DNA of 39,776 bases from NCBI GenBank assembly GCA_036520315.1, contig DATDJZ010000158.1, positions 1 to 39,776 on the forward strand, read 5' to 3'. The position numbers and the translations under genes were made by a program. Origin of the DNA: DASUPK01 sp036520315. Lineage in GTDB: Bacteria; Actinomycetota; Thermoleophilia; Solirubrobacterales; 70-9. A model generated the notes under the pieces. That model was not told the origin of the DNA and did not search any database. It was given only the letters and a program-made list of their open reading frames with translations. Shown here piece by piece: positions 1 through 7,075 of the stretch (position 1 is its first letter; every line of letters starts with the position of its first letter).

Positions 1-384
1 CTGCGCGTACCAGTCCTCGGTGATCTCGACGGGCTTGCCGCCCTCGCTGACCACGTCGTGGACGACTCGGGCGGTGACCCCATCGGCGATCCGCTTGGTC
101 TTGTCGGTGACCGTGATCACCTGCTGTTGGACTGTCCCCTCCTGGTCGGTTACGCGCACATGCCACTGGGCGCCGACCGGCAGCGGGAAGTAGGGATTGT
201 CGATCTGCGTCGTGAAGTCGGCCGGGTTCAGGTTGGCCGGCTCCGAGGACTGGGGAAACGTGTTGGTGCCGGATTGCGGGTTGGAATCGTCAGAGGAGCT
301 CCCGCATGCACCGAGCAGCAGCGCGGGGAGCACCGCGGCCGTAACCGCGACTGCTCCCACGCGCCTCTTTGCTCCGGAACTCAT
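1..384 (-). CDS. Putative lipoprotein, C-terminus off the left edge
   Basis: The reading frame starts at the ATG at 384 and runs off the left edge, so only the first 128 residues are seen. The N-terminus has basic residues (KRR), a hydrophobic stretch and a lipobox LLGAC, with Cys at about residue 27. It is therefore expected to be lipid-anchored on the outer face of the cytoplasmic membrane. A Ser/Asn/Pro-rich linker follows, then a segment containing DNPYFPLPVG, a type of N-terminal block I associate with uncharacterised secreted actinobacterial proteins. It begins 4 bases after the PepSY gene stops and is the last visible gene of the regulator-kinase-PepSY run. Its function is unknown. The lipoprotein call is strong and the operon link is inference from spacing. 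Confidence 0.75.
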   Translation of the reverse strand, partial: MSSGAKRRVGAVAVTAAVLPALLLGACGSSSDDSNPQSGTNTFPQSSEPANLNPADFTTQIDNPYFPLPVGAQWHVRVTDQEGTVQQQVITVTDKTKRIADGVTARVVHDVVSEGGKPVEITEDWYAQ

Positions 385-388
385 GGAG

Positions 389-712
389 CTAGCTGCCGGT
401 GTCGCCGCTGTTCTCGCTGTCGCCCTCGACCACGACCAGCTGGTAGTTCTGGTCGAGGCGGACATCGACGGTGTTCCCGTCGGGCTTCGTGACCTCGACC
501 TCCCAGGTGGCGCCGTTCTCCGAATCGCGCTCGACGGCGTTGGCGTTCCCGCCATGGGTGATCTGCAGGGCGGCTGCCTTGGCCTGGTCGGCCTGCGGAC
601 CGGTCGCTCCACCCTCACCATCGTTGCTGGTCGCGATCGCGGTACCCGCGCCACCCGCCGCGAGTGCGGCGGCGACGCCTCCAACGATCATGGCCTTGCG
701 TGACAGGTGCAT
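389..712 (-). CDS. Exported PepSY-domain protein
   Basis: A 107-residue protein with an N-terminal signal or anchor (residues 5-28, Ala/Gly-rich) and one C-terminal PepSY-like domain, about residues 45-95. The domain has the alternating pattern WEVEVTKPDGNTVDVRLD followed by YQLVVVEGD. PepSY domains are small extracytoplasmic modules often thought to inhibit proteases or sense the envelope. Genes like this commonly lie beside OmpR-type two-component systems, as here: it follows the kinase by about 90 bases on the same strand. An AAGGAGAAAC Shine-Dalgarno sequence precedes the ATG. Its likely place is outside the membrane, as a target or a modulator of the upstream sensor. That role is inference. 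Confidence 0.8.
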   Translation of the reverse strand: MHLSRKAMIVGGVAAALAAGGAGTAIATSNDGEGGATGPQADQAKAAALQITHGGNANAVERDSENGATWEVEVTKPDGNTVDVRLDQNYQLVVVEGDSENSGDTGS

Positions 713-802
713 TTCCTTGTTTCTCCTTTTCCCTCCCAGTTGACTTGTAGCCGGTTTTGTAGATCTGGCCGATGAATCCAGCGTGAAAAGCCCAGACGCG
801 CG

Positions 803-2170
803 CTAGGTGCGATCGGCGGGCAGCTCGATCCAGACGTCCGCGCCCGCGTCCGCGCGGTTCGCGGCGTGGGCGCTGCCGCGGTGGGCGCGGGCGATCGCAT
901 CGACGATCGCGAGGCCGAGCCCCGTCCCGTCGCCCCCGTGTGAGGGATCGCCCTGGCTGAAGCGCTCGAACGCGCGCCCGATGAAGTCGGGGGCGAACCC
1001 CGGGCCGTGATCCTCGACGTGGATCGCCACCTCGCCGTCCGCCTCGCGAGCAAGGACGGTGATCTCGCCACCGCCGTGCTCGATCGCGTTCTCCACCAGG
1101 TTCGTGAGGGCCTGCTCGAGGCGGAATCGGTCGCCCTCGACGGTCAGCCCGTCGACCGGCTCGATCACCAGCGAGCGTCCCTCCTCGTCGATCCGCGCGG
1201 AGAAACGCTCGCGCAGATCCGCGAGCAGCTCGCCCACGCCCACCCGCCTCAGATCGAGCGCGAGCTTACCCTCTTGCGAACGGGCCAGGACGAGGAGGTC
1301 CTCGGCGAGCTGGATGAGCCGGTCGACCTCGACGATCGCCGAGGACATGGCGGCCCGCATCTCATCGGACGTCTTCGCATAGCGGAGGGCGAGCTCGAGC
1401 TCGGTCTTGTGCATTGCGAGGGGGGTGCGGAGCTCGTGGCTCGCATCGTCCACGAAGGCCCGTTCGCGCTCGATCGCCGCCTCCAGGCGGCCGAGCATCT
1501 GGTTGAGGGTCTCCCCGAGCCTGCGGATCTCGTCGTCGGCCTCGGGCACCGGCAGCCTCTGCTCGGGCTCGGCCGCCGAAATCGCCGCGGCGCGCCGGCG
1601 CATCGCCTCGACCGGGCTCAGGGCCCGGCCCGAGACCACGTAGCCCGCTAGCGAAGCGAGCAACAGGGCAACCGGTCCCCCGATCAGCAGGATCGTCCCG
1701 AGGCTGGCGAGCGAGTCGTTGCGGTCATCGAGCGAGGCGGCCGCGACGACGACGTACCTCCCGCCCTCGGGACCCTCGGCAGGGCGCGACAGCAGGCGCG
1801 CCTCACCGTCGATGCTGCGCACCTGATCGCGGGTGACGATGAAGGACGCCTGGGAGGCGCGAGCGGCCTCCGGCCGGGTGAGCTGCGGCTCGTTGCCGAG
1901 CTGCGGCGTGCTGGCGTAGATCCGGCCGTCCGGGGTGAGCACCTGCGCGAAGCTCTCCTCACGGCCGAGCAGCTTCGAATTCCGCGCGAGGTCGCCGTTC
2001 GCCACCAGGGCGGCGATGTCGTCCCCGTGGGTGCGCAGGCTCTGGTCGAGCTGGTCGCTGAGCTCGGCGTCGAAGCGCGCATAGACGAACCAGCCGAGCG
2101 CGGCTAGGACCACGGCGCTGGCGAGGGCGAAGGCCAGGGTCACGCGGAGCCTGATCGGGATCCGGCTCAT
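803..2170 (-). CDS. Sensor histidine kinase (HisKA/HATPase)
   Basis: A 455-residue classical membrane sensor kinase. A first membrane segment (about residues 10-30) and a second (about 158-180) bracket a roughly 125-residue outer sensor region. A HAMP linker and a HisKA helix follow with the phospho-acceptor His245 in DASHELRTPL. The ATPase domain shows an N box (NLVENAIEHG), a G1 box (DHGPGF) and a G2 box (GTGLGLAIV), so all catalytic motifs are present. The ATG overlaps the stop of the response regulator by one base (TGATG), which indicates translational coupling. A longer reading frame continues upstream, but only as an out-of-frame shadow of the regulator gene. The signal is unknown; the downstream PepSY and lipoprotein genes suggest an envelope cue. 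Confidence 0.93.
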   Translation of the reverse strand: MSRIPIRLRVTLAFALASAVVLAALGWFVYARFDAELSDQLDQSLRTHGDDIAALVANGDLARNSKLLGREESFAQVLTPDGRIYASTPQLGNEPQLTRPEAARASQASFIVTRDQVRSIDGEARLLSRPAEGPEGGRYVVVAAASLDDRNDSLASLGTILLIGGPVALLLASLAGYVVSGRALSPVEAMRRRAAAISAAEPEQRLPVPEADDEIRRLGETLNQMLGRLEAAIERERAFVDDASHELRTPLAMHKTELELALRYAKTSDEMRAAMSSAIVEVDRLIQLAEDLLVLARSQEGKLALDLRRVGVGELLADLRERFSARIDEEGRSLVIEPVDGLTVEGDRFRLEQALTNLVENAIEHGGGEITVLAREADGEVAIHVEDHGPGFAPDFIGRAFERFSQGDPSHGGDGTGLGLAIVDAIARAHRGSAHAANRADAGADVWIELPADRT

Positions 2171-2850
2171 CACCCCCCGCCGTTCTCGCGCAGCCGATAG
2201 CCGGCGCCGCGAACCGTCTGGATCGACTCGACCCCGAAGGGCTTGTCGATCTTCTTGCGCAGCAGCCGCACGTAGGAGTCGACGATGTTCGAGCGGTTCT
2301 CGTACTCGTAGTCCCAGGCGTGCTCGAGGAGCTGGAACCGTGAGAGGACCTCGCCGGGCCGGCGCATGAACACCTCGAGCACCGCGAACTCCTTCGCCGA
2401 GAGCTCGATCTCGGTGTCGCCCCTGCAGACCTGGTGCTTCGCCGGGTCGAGGCGCAGGTCGCCGACGCGGAGCTCGGGGGAGCGCTCGGCGTTGCCGCGC
2501 CTGGCGAGCGCTCGCAGGCGGGCGAGCAGCTCCGCGTAGGAGAAGGGCTTCACCAGGTAGTCGTCGGCGCCGGCGTCGAGCCCGGCGACGCGGTCGGCAA
2601 CACCGTCGCGCGCGGTCAGCATCAGGATTGGCGACCAGACCCCGTCGTCGCGCAGCCGCCGGCAAACCTCGAAGCCGTCGATCCCCGGCAGCATCAGGTC
2701 GAGGACGATCGCGTCGTACGCTGTGGAACCCGCCATCCAGAGGGCGTCCTCGCCCCTGTTGGCGACATCCGCGGCCATCCCCTCCTGGCGCAGGCCCTTG
2801 CGGATCAGGCCGGCCATCTTGGCCTCGTCTTCGACGATCAGCACACGCAT
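2170..2850 (-). CDS. OmpR-family response regulator
   Basis: A 226-residue receiver plus winged-helix DNA-binding regulator. The receiver has the acidic pair EDE near the start, phospho-acceptor Asp51 in VLDLMLPGIDG, and the conserved Thr and Lys (LTARDG, LVKPF). The C-terminal half is a Trans_reg_C winged helix with the VRLLRKKID and VRGAGYRL signatures. The start chosen is the ATG at 2850, because GGAGAAG lies 5-8 bases upstream and MRVLIVEDE is the usual start of the family. An ATG at 2868 would add six unconserved residues. It is the first gene of a coupled run with the kinase, PepSY protein and lipoprotein. Targets are not visible. Confidence 0.93.
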   Translation of the reverse strand: MRVLIVEDEAKMAGLIRKGLRQEGMAADVANRGEDALWMAGSTAYDAIVLDLMLPGIDGFEVCRRLRDDGVWSPILMLTARDGVADRVAGLDAGADDYLVKPFSYAELLARLRALARRGNAERSPELRVGDLRLDPAKHQVCRGDTEIELSAKEFAVLEVFMRRPGEVLSRFQLLEHAWDYEYENRSNIVDSYVRLLRKKIDKPFGVESIQTVRGAGYRLRENGGG

Positions 2851-2907
2851 CTCTTCTCCGGGCGACATTGTCCCGCGAAGATGAAAGCCGGATGAAAAGC
2901 TCGCCGG

Positions 2908-3072
2908 CTAGCTGCTGTGCTCGAGCCACACGGCCCAGGCGAAGAGCACGAGCGCGCCCAGCAACATCACCGCGCTCGCGGCGAGCGCTTCGTGAACAAA
3001 CGAGGTGATGGCGACAAGGAGGCAGATGAATCCGCCCCACGCGCTCACTGCCCAGATCGGTCCCTCGCGCAT
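2908..3072 (-). CDS. Small two-helix membrane protein
   Basis: A 54-residue protein with two hydrophobic helices (about residues 6-22 and 28-48) and a short charged tail ending EHSS. The start is placed at the ATG at 3072, where a G-rich Shine-Dalgarno-like stretch precedes it. A start at 3168 is possible but would add 32 hydrophilic, unconserved residues. It lies upstream of the response regulator on the same strand, with about 57 bases between, and may share its promoter. I do not recognise a family. The call rests on the length, start signal and membrane pattern. Confidence 0.5.
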   Translation of the reverse strand: MREGPIWAVSAWGGFICLLVAITSFVHEALAASAVMLLGALVLFAWAVWLEHSS

Positions 3073-3229
3073 CCTGACCCCCGGAATCCGCTCTCCTCGA
3101 GCCTGACCCCAGGTTGTCCCCGCGAGGTGAAGGTCGTGTGAACGTTCGTCCCAAGTGCGGGTTCGCACAGATCGATAGGAGCCTGAGGGATAGTGTCGGC
3201 AGAGCGCCAGCTACCGAGAGGGGAGAGTC

Positions 3230-4090
3230 ATGGGAGCGAAGTCGATCGACGCGGCGGAGTTCCGCGACAAGCAGCGTGACCAGTGGAACGGTGCGGCAGT
3301 CGGATGGAACGAGTGGTCCGAGTACATGGACGGGCACACGGGCGGTGTCGCCGAGCGTCTCGTCGAGATGGCGGGCGTCAAGGAGGGCGACAGGGTGCTC
3401 GATGTGGCGGCGGGCTATGGCGAGCCGTCGCTGACCGCGGCTCGCAGGGTCGGTCCGCAGGGAAGTGTGATCGCCACCGACATCTCCGCCGAGATGCTCA
3501 ACTTCGGCCGCGAGCGGGCGGCCGCGAACGGCGTCGAGAACATCGAGTTCATGCAGGCCGACGCGAGCTCACTGGACTTCCCGGCGGAGAGCTTCGACGC
3601 GGCCGTCTCGCGCTGGGGGATCATCTTCGAGCCCGACGGCGAGGGCGGGGCGGCCAAGGTTCGGGGCTTCCTGAAGCCCGGCAGCCGGTTTGGGATCAGC
3701 TCGTGGGGACCGCCCGAGCGGGTTCCGTTCCTGGCGATCGCGATGAAGACGGCGATGCAGAAGCTCGACATCGCACCGCCGCCGCCTGGGACTCCCGGGC
3801 CGCTCTCACGGCCCACCGAGGAGGCGATCGGCGGCCTGCTGGAGGGTGGCGGCTTCTCGGACGTCGAGGTGGAGGAGCTCGAGGTCGCCTTCCAGTTCGA
3901 CTCGGCCGACGAGTACACCCGATTCACGAGGGCGATCGCGGCACCGATCATCGCGATGATCTCGCCGCACCCGGAGGACGTCCAGCGGGATACCTGGCAG
4001 GCGATCACCGATGCCATCGCCGAGCGGGAGGACAGCGACGGCCGTGTCAGCCTCGCGAACCAGGTCCTAGTCGCCGCCGGGCAGGCGTAG
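3230..4090 (+). CDS. Class I SAM-dependent methyltransferase
   Basis: A 286-residue methyltransferase of the UbiE/Methyltransf_11 type. Motif I is VLDVAAGYG (about residues 57-65), the acidic end of beta-2 is in IATDISAEML, and motif II/post I is seen around FMQADASSLDF. A long insertion after residue 150 and a helical C-terminal cap probably bind the substrate, as in small-molecule and lipid/quinone methyltransferases. The Shine-Dalgarno GAGGGGAG sits just before the ATG. The next frame, a cupin, begins within about 15 bases. The paralogue at 35855-36766 has the same architecture. The substrate cannot be deduced. Confidence 0.88.
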   Translation: MGAKSIDAAEFRDKQRDQWNGAAVGWNEWSEYMDGHTGGVAERLVEMAGVKEGDRVLDVAAGYGEPSLTAARRVGPQGSVIATDISAEMLNFGRERAAANGVENIEFMQADASSLDFPAESFDAAVSRWGIIFEPDGEGGAAKVRGFLKPGSRFGISSWGPPERVPFLAIAMKTAMQKLDIAPPPPGTPGPLSRPTEEAIGGLLEGGGFSDVEVEELEVAFQFDSADEYTRFTRAIAAPIIAMISPHPEDVQRDTWQAITDAIAEREDSDGRVSLANQVLVAAGQA

Positions 4091-4100
4091 CCTCTCGGGC

Positions 4101-4601
4101 ATCGAAGCCCGGCAGCCCGAGACATATCGCTTCGAGGACGACGGCGGGATCCCCAACTCCCCCCTGCCCGTCCTGATCTACCCCGGGGTAGAGGCGGCTC
4201 ACGACGCGGACGCCTGCGAGGAGCTGCTCGCCTCCAACGGCTGGCTGCCGGAGTGGCGCGACGGCATCTTTTCCTTCCACCACTTCCACTCGATCACCCA
4301 CGAGGCGCTCGGCATCGTCGGCGGCCGGGCGACGGTCATCCTGGGAGGCCCGAGCGGTCAGAGCTTCGAGATCGGGCCGGGCGACGTGCTCGTCCTGCCG
4401 GCCGGCACCGGCCACTTCAACCAGGGGTCGAGCTCGGACCTGCTCGTGATCGGCGCCTACCCGAACGGGATGCCCTGGGACATCCGTCGTGGCGATCCCG
4501 CCGAGCACGACGAGGCGGTCGCCAACATCCGGGCGGTGCCGCTGCCCGACGCCGATCCGGTCGAGGGATCCGGAGGTCCGCTGACCGAGCTCTGGAGCTA
4601 G
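4101..4601 (+). CDS. YjlB-type cupin lacking a canonical start codon
   Basis: From 4071 to 4601 one frame encodes a complete single-domain cupin of about 165 residues: PETYRFEDDGGIPNSPLPVL, then a metal-site block FHHFHSITHE, then LPAGTGHFN, GAYPNGMPWD and a C-terminal VPLPDADPV. These match the YjlB-like cupins by memory of the family. No ATG, GTG or TTG lies between the in-frame stop at 4068-4070 and the family N-terminus. The first ordinary start is the GTG at 4386, which would cut away the metal ligands. Position 4101 is an ATC at the expected start. Options are an ATC start, fusion to the upstream methyltransferase by a +1 shift, or a one-base sequence error. It converges on the hydrolase gene, sharing CTAG. 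Confidence 0.7.
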   Translation: MEARQPETYRFEDDGGIPNSPLPVLIYPGVEAAHDADACEELLASNGWLPEWRDGIFSFHHFHSITHEALGIVGGRATVILGGPSGQSFEIGPGDVLVLPAGTGHFNQGSSSDLLVIGAYPNGMPWDIRRGDPAEHDEAVANIRAVPLPDADPVEGSGGPLTELWS

Positions 4602-5437
4602 ACGAAGCGTTTGACGAAGTCGAGCGCCGTCTGCGCGACCTCGCGCCAGCCGGAGTCGATCGTCAGCGCGTGTCCGCGGTTCGGGATCTGTGCGATCTCG
4701 GTCACCGCCGGGTTGCGGCTCTGCCGCTTGTAGGAGGCGTTCGCGATCGCCCAGGGAACCGTGTGGTCCTTCTCGCCGTCGATGATCAGCAGCGGGCCCC
4801 GCACGGGGTTCTTGGGATCGAGCTTGGCCTCGGTCCATGGATTGAGGTTCGCGTTCGCCATCTGCATCAGCGCCGAACCAGGGGCGGCAACGTGGTAGGT
4901 GTCGTAGAGCCGCTTCGCTTCCTCATCGCTCAATGCGTTCGCCCAGCCGTACTTGAACTGCTCGAACGTGAGCGTTATCGCCTTGCCCCTGTTGAATGGA
5001 TTCTTGAGCACCGGCGCGGATGACCGCAGGGAGGCGACCGGAAGTGGCAGTACTCCGCGGAACGGACCGGGGTCGATCGCGACGGTCGCCGCTGAAAGAC
5101 CGCGGTCGGCGATCAGCTGCGCCAGGAGGCCGCCCGTCGAGTGACCCATCACCGCCGGCTTCTGCTGGAGCTCGCCGATGACCTCGGCGCTGTGGTCGGC
5201 GACCTGCTTGAGCGTCTTCTTGGCGAGAACATCCGGGTTCGCCCGCGCCTCCTCGACCGTCTCGGGATCGTCCGGCCAGTCGGGGGTCACACCCGCGTAG
5301 CCCTCCTGCTCGAAGTAGTCGACCCAGTTGTTCCAGCTGCTCGGCAGCAGCCAGAGCCCGTGGATGAAGACGACGGGCGTGTTGCCGCTCGCGTTCGCCT
5401 TCTCAACCTGCTGAGCTTCCCGCTCGCTGATCGCCAT
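4598..5437 (-). CDS. Alpha/beta hydrolase
   Basis: A 279-residue alpha/beta-fold hydrolase. The oxyanion-hole HG motif is FIHGLWLLPSSW (about residues 24-35). The nucleophile elbow is GHSTGG with Ser100. The acid is likely Asp224 in GEKDHTVP, and the base His256 in RGHALTID, so the full catalytic triad is present. There is no signal peptide, so it should be cytoplasmic. The substrate is unknown; the general form fits esterase, lactonase or haloperoxidase-like members. A Shine-Dalgarno GAGGGGAG lies before the ATG. It converges on the cupin gene, and the two stop codons overlap. Confidence 0.9.
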   Translation of the reverse strand: MAISEREAQQVEKANASGNTPVVFIHGLWLLPSSWNNWVDYFEQEGYAGVTPDWPDDPETVEEARANPDVLAKKTLKQVADHSAEVIGELQQKPAVMGHSTGGLLAQLIADRGLSAATVAIDPGPFRGVLPLPVASLRSSAPVLKNPFNRGKAITLTFEQFKYGWANALSDEEAKRLYDTYHVAAPGSALMQMANANLNPWTEAKLDPKNPVRGPLLIIDGEKDHTVPWAIANASYKRQSRNPAVTEIAQIPNRGHALTIDSGWREVAQTALDFVKRFV

Positions 5438-5508
5438 GCGACGTGCTCCCCTCTTTGATCGGCTCGGCCGTCCATGCCGCGGTTGTTCAGCCTACTGATC
5501 GGGTGGTA

Positions 5509-5521
5509 ATGGAGCCGGTGG
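5509..5521. repeat. Left copy of 13-base repeat (att-like)
   Basis: ATGGAGCCGGTGG occurs here and again at 6455-6467, where it covers the 3' end of the tmRNA gene. The two copies bracket about 930 bases that hold the LAGLIDADG-like modules. The match is exact over 13 bases and then diverges. This is the layout expected when an element inserts at a tmRNA 3' end. The att interpretation is inference. Confidence 0.5.
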
Positions 5522-5574
5522 AGTTCCCGATCGTCGCAAGCGCACTCGTCCGGTACCGAACGTATGTTTGCCCA

Positions 5575-6050
5575 ATGTCGCCCCACCGGTTCGCAAACGC
5601 GGGGCCGCCACTCGGCGGCGAGACTGGGTGGCCCGCGCTGTTTTGGCTAGCGGGTCTACTCGAGGCAGAGGGGAGCTTCCTGAAGCCCATTCCATCCTCC
5701 CCCGCCAGCCCGATCGTGTCTTGCCGGATGACTGATCTCGATGTCATCGAGCGGGTTGCGTTCGCATTCGGCACAAGCACCCAGTCCAACGACAAAGGGC
5801 AGCACAAGACGGAGTTTGCGACGCTCGTCCGAGGTGCACGCGCTGCCGGCTGATGAGCATCCTGCGCCCGATGATGAGCACGCGCCGCCAAGGAGCAATA
5901 GATCGGGCTCTCTCTGACTACCAACCCCCGGTGAGAAAGCTGAATTTTGCAAGGCCCAGGAGATCCGAGAACGGAAGGAAGCTGGAGAAACGATCGCTGC
6001 ACTTGCGCGCAGCTTTCGCGTCTCTCATCCGACGGTCCGTGCGGTGTTGA
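5575..6050 (+). pseudogene. LAGLIDADG-like endonuclease module 1, frameshifted
   Basis: Three frames join into one recognisable protein. Frame one (ATG 5575 to stop 5853) has FWLAGLLEAEGSF, then PIVSCRMTDLDVIERVA and TLVRGARA. Frame two from 5850 gives LMSILRPMMSTRRQGAIDRA, the usual continuation of the family. Frame three from about 5951 gives a helix-turn-helix, AQEIRERKEAGETIAALARS followed by RVSHPTVRAVLSG. These pieces fit single-motif LAGLIDADG homing-endonuclease-like proteins with a C-terminal HTH. At least two frameshifts are needed, near 5840-5850 and 5935-5950, so it is probably dead unless the sequence has errors. Base composition is visibly less GC-rich than the neighbours, which suggests acquisition. 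No start signal is obvious. Confidence 0.65.
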
Positions 6051-6517
6051 GCGGGCGGTTCTATCGAACACCAGAGGAAGGTCCGCCCTGGTTGCGACTT
6101 TCCTCCGCAGTTCGGGGCGCGATCGCGGCGGGGATCGGTCTTAACTGGAAAGAGCTGTATTGGCTAGCTGGCTGGCTTGAGGGCGAAGGCAGCTTTAGCG
6201 CGCCGCCGCCATCCAGCCCTCGTCAGCCACGGATCCACGGAGGCAGCTCCGACAAAGACGTGATCGAAGAAGTCGCGAGGCTCCTCCGGATCAGACCAAA
6301 TCTCGAACCAAGCCGAAGGCCCAATCGCTCCCCATACTGGCGGGTGCTCCTCCGCGGGCGCCGAGCAGTGCTTCTCATGCAATGCATTCGCCCAGTGATG
6401 GGCAGGCGGCGCGTCAATCAGATTGATGCCGCGGTCTCGGGCCTGAAAGGACGGATGGAGCCGGTGGGATTTGAACCCACGTCCTCGATCACGAACGATC
6501 GGCGTCTACAGGCATAG
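6044..6517 (+). pseudogene. LAGLIDADG-like module 2, running into tmRNA
   Basis: This frame continues from the HTH of module 1 and holds a second LAGLIDADG-type block: LYWLAGWLEGEGSF, SDKDVIEEVARLLRI, YWRVLLRGRRAVLLM and IRPVMGRRRVNQIDAA. The block matches module 1 element by element, so the two are tandem relatives. The last residues (EPVGFEPTSS and beyond) are only the tmRNA gene read on the opposite strand, a common artefact of ORFs ending at tRNA-like 3' ends. The natural end is therefore not preserved. A GTG at 6044 and a TTG at 6047 are the only upstream starts, without a clear ribosome site. It may be a remnant or a cut-down gene. No catalytic claim is made. Confidence 0.55.
6455..6467. 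repeat. Right copy of 13-base repeat at tmRNA 3' end
   Basis: ATGGAGCCGGTGG, identical to 5509-5521. Twelve of the 13 bases are the terminal bases of the tmRNA acceptor stem and discriminator. tmRNA 3' ends are well-known integration sites, so this would be the attachment half that keeps the gene intact. Confidence 0.5.
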
Positions 6518-6816
6518 CCGGCGCTTTTAGTCTCGCCCTACGGCCTCCGCTGCCGGCGGGAGATGCCGGAGGGCCAAGTCCCTTCGATTTCCCCGGAAGG
6601 TCGGGACGGTCCGACCGGGTGAGCCCGATGCTGACGCCGGGATCCCACCCCTCGGGCTCGGGTGGGCCGACGCTCACTACTTAGCTTCTAACTAAGCGGC
6701 GAGGGCGAACTCATGGTCCGCACGTATTGGTTGGTCCAGGTGTTTTACGAGGCCTCCTGGAACCTCGGCCTGCAACCTGATCGCACGGATGACCAAGTCG
6801 AATCCAATTCGGCCCC
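6456..6816 (-). ncRNA. ssrA: tmRNA (ssrA), tag ADHEFALAA
   Basis: A 361-base tmRNA that rescues stalled ribosomes with SmpB. The 5' end (from 6816 down) reads GGGGCCGAATTGGATTCGAC, the classic tmRNA start. The 3' end carries the T-arm GGGTTCAAATCCC and acceptor CGGCTCC plus A, and GGGGCCG pairs with CGGCTCC. CCA is not encoded. The GGCCTCGTAAAA element of pseudoknot 1 is present. The tag frame starts with the resume codon GCG at 6721 and reads ADHEFALAA, with stop TAG at 6694-6692. This aligns with the E. coli resume site, where a TAGTC precedes GCA and a TACGT precedes GCG here. The ALAA end is the usual protease-recognised tail. Its partner gene smpB lies at 10402-10887. Confidence 0.95.
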
Positions 6817-7075
6817 GTGCTATGTGTGGATAGATGGTAGCCGTGGGGGTTAGCAGCCGGCCGTCACGTAGCAGGCGAGCGGCGGCTCCTGGCCTGATAC
6901 CCGGGCCATGGTCGACGACGTGATCGGCCTCGCCCCCTCCAATCACGGGACCATCGACGCCCGGGCTATCTGCGCCGTCGGCGAGATCTTCGGGCCCGTC
7001 CGCGCAGCCGAGACACTTCCACCTCTCAGTTCCCTAAGGGCCGGCTTAGGCGCGGCGCTACCGTTGAACTCGCTC

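Noticed and set aside
6489..6677. A small minus-strand frame of 62 residues
   Set aside because: It lies wholly inside the tmRNA.
6692..6946. An 84-residue minus-strand frame ending in ADHEFALAA
   Set aside because: It runs through the tmRNA 5' domain; only the last nine codons are real, as the tmRNA tag.
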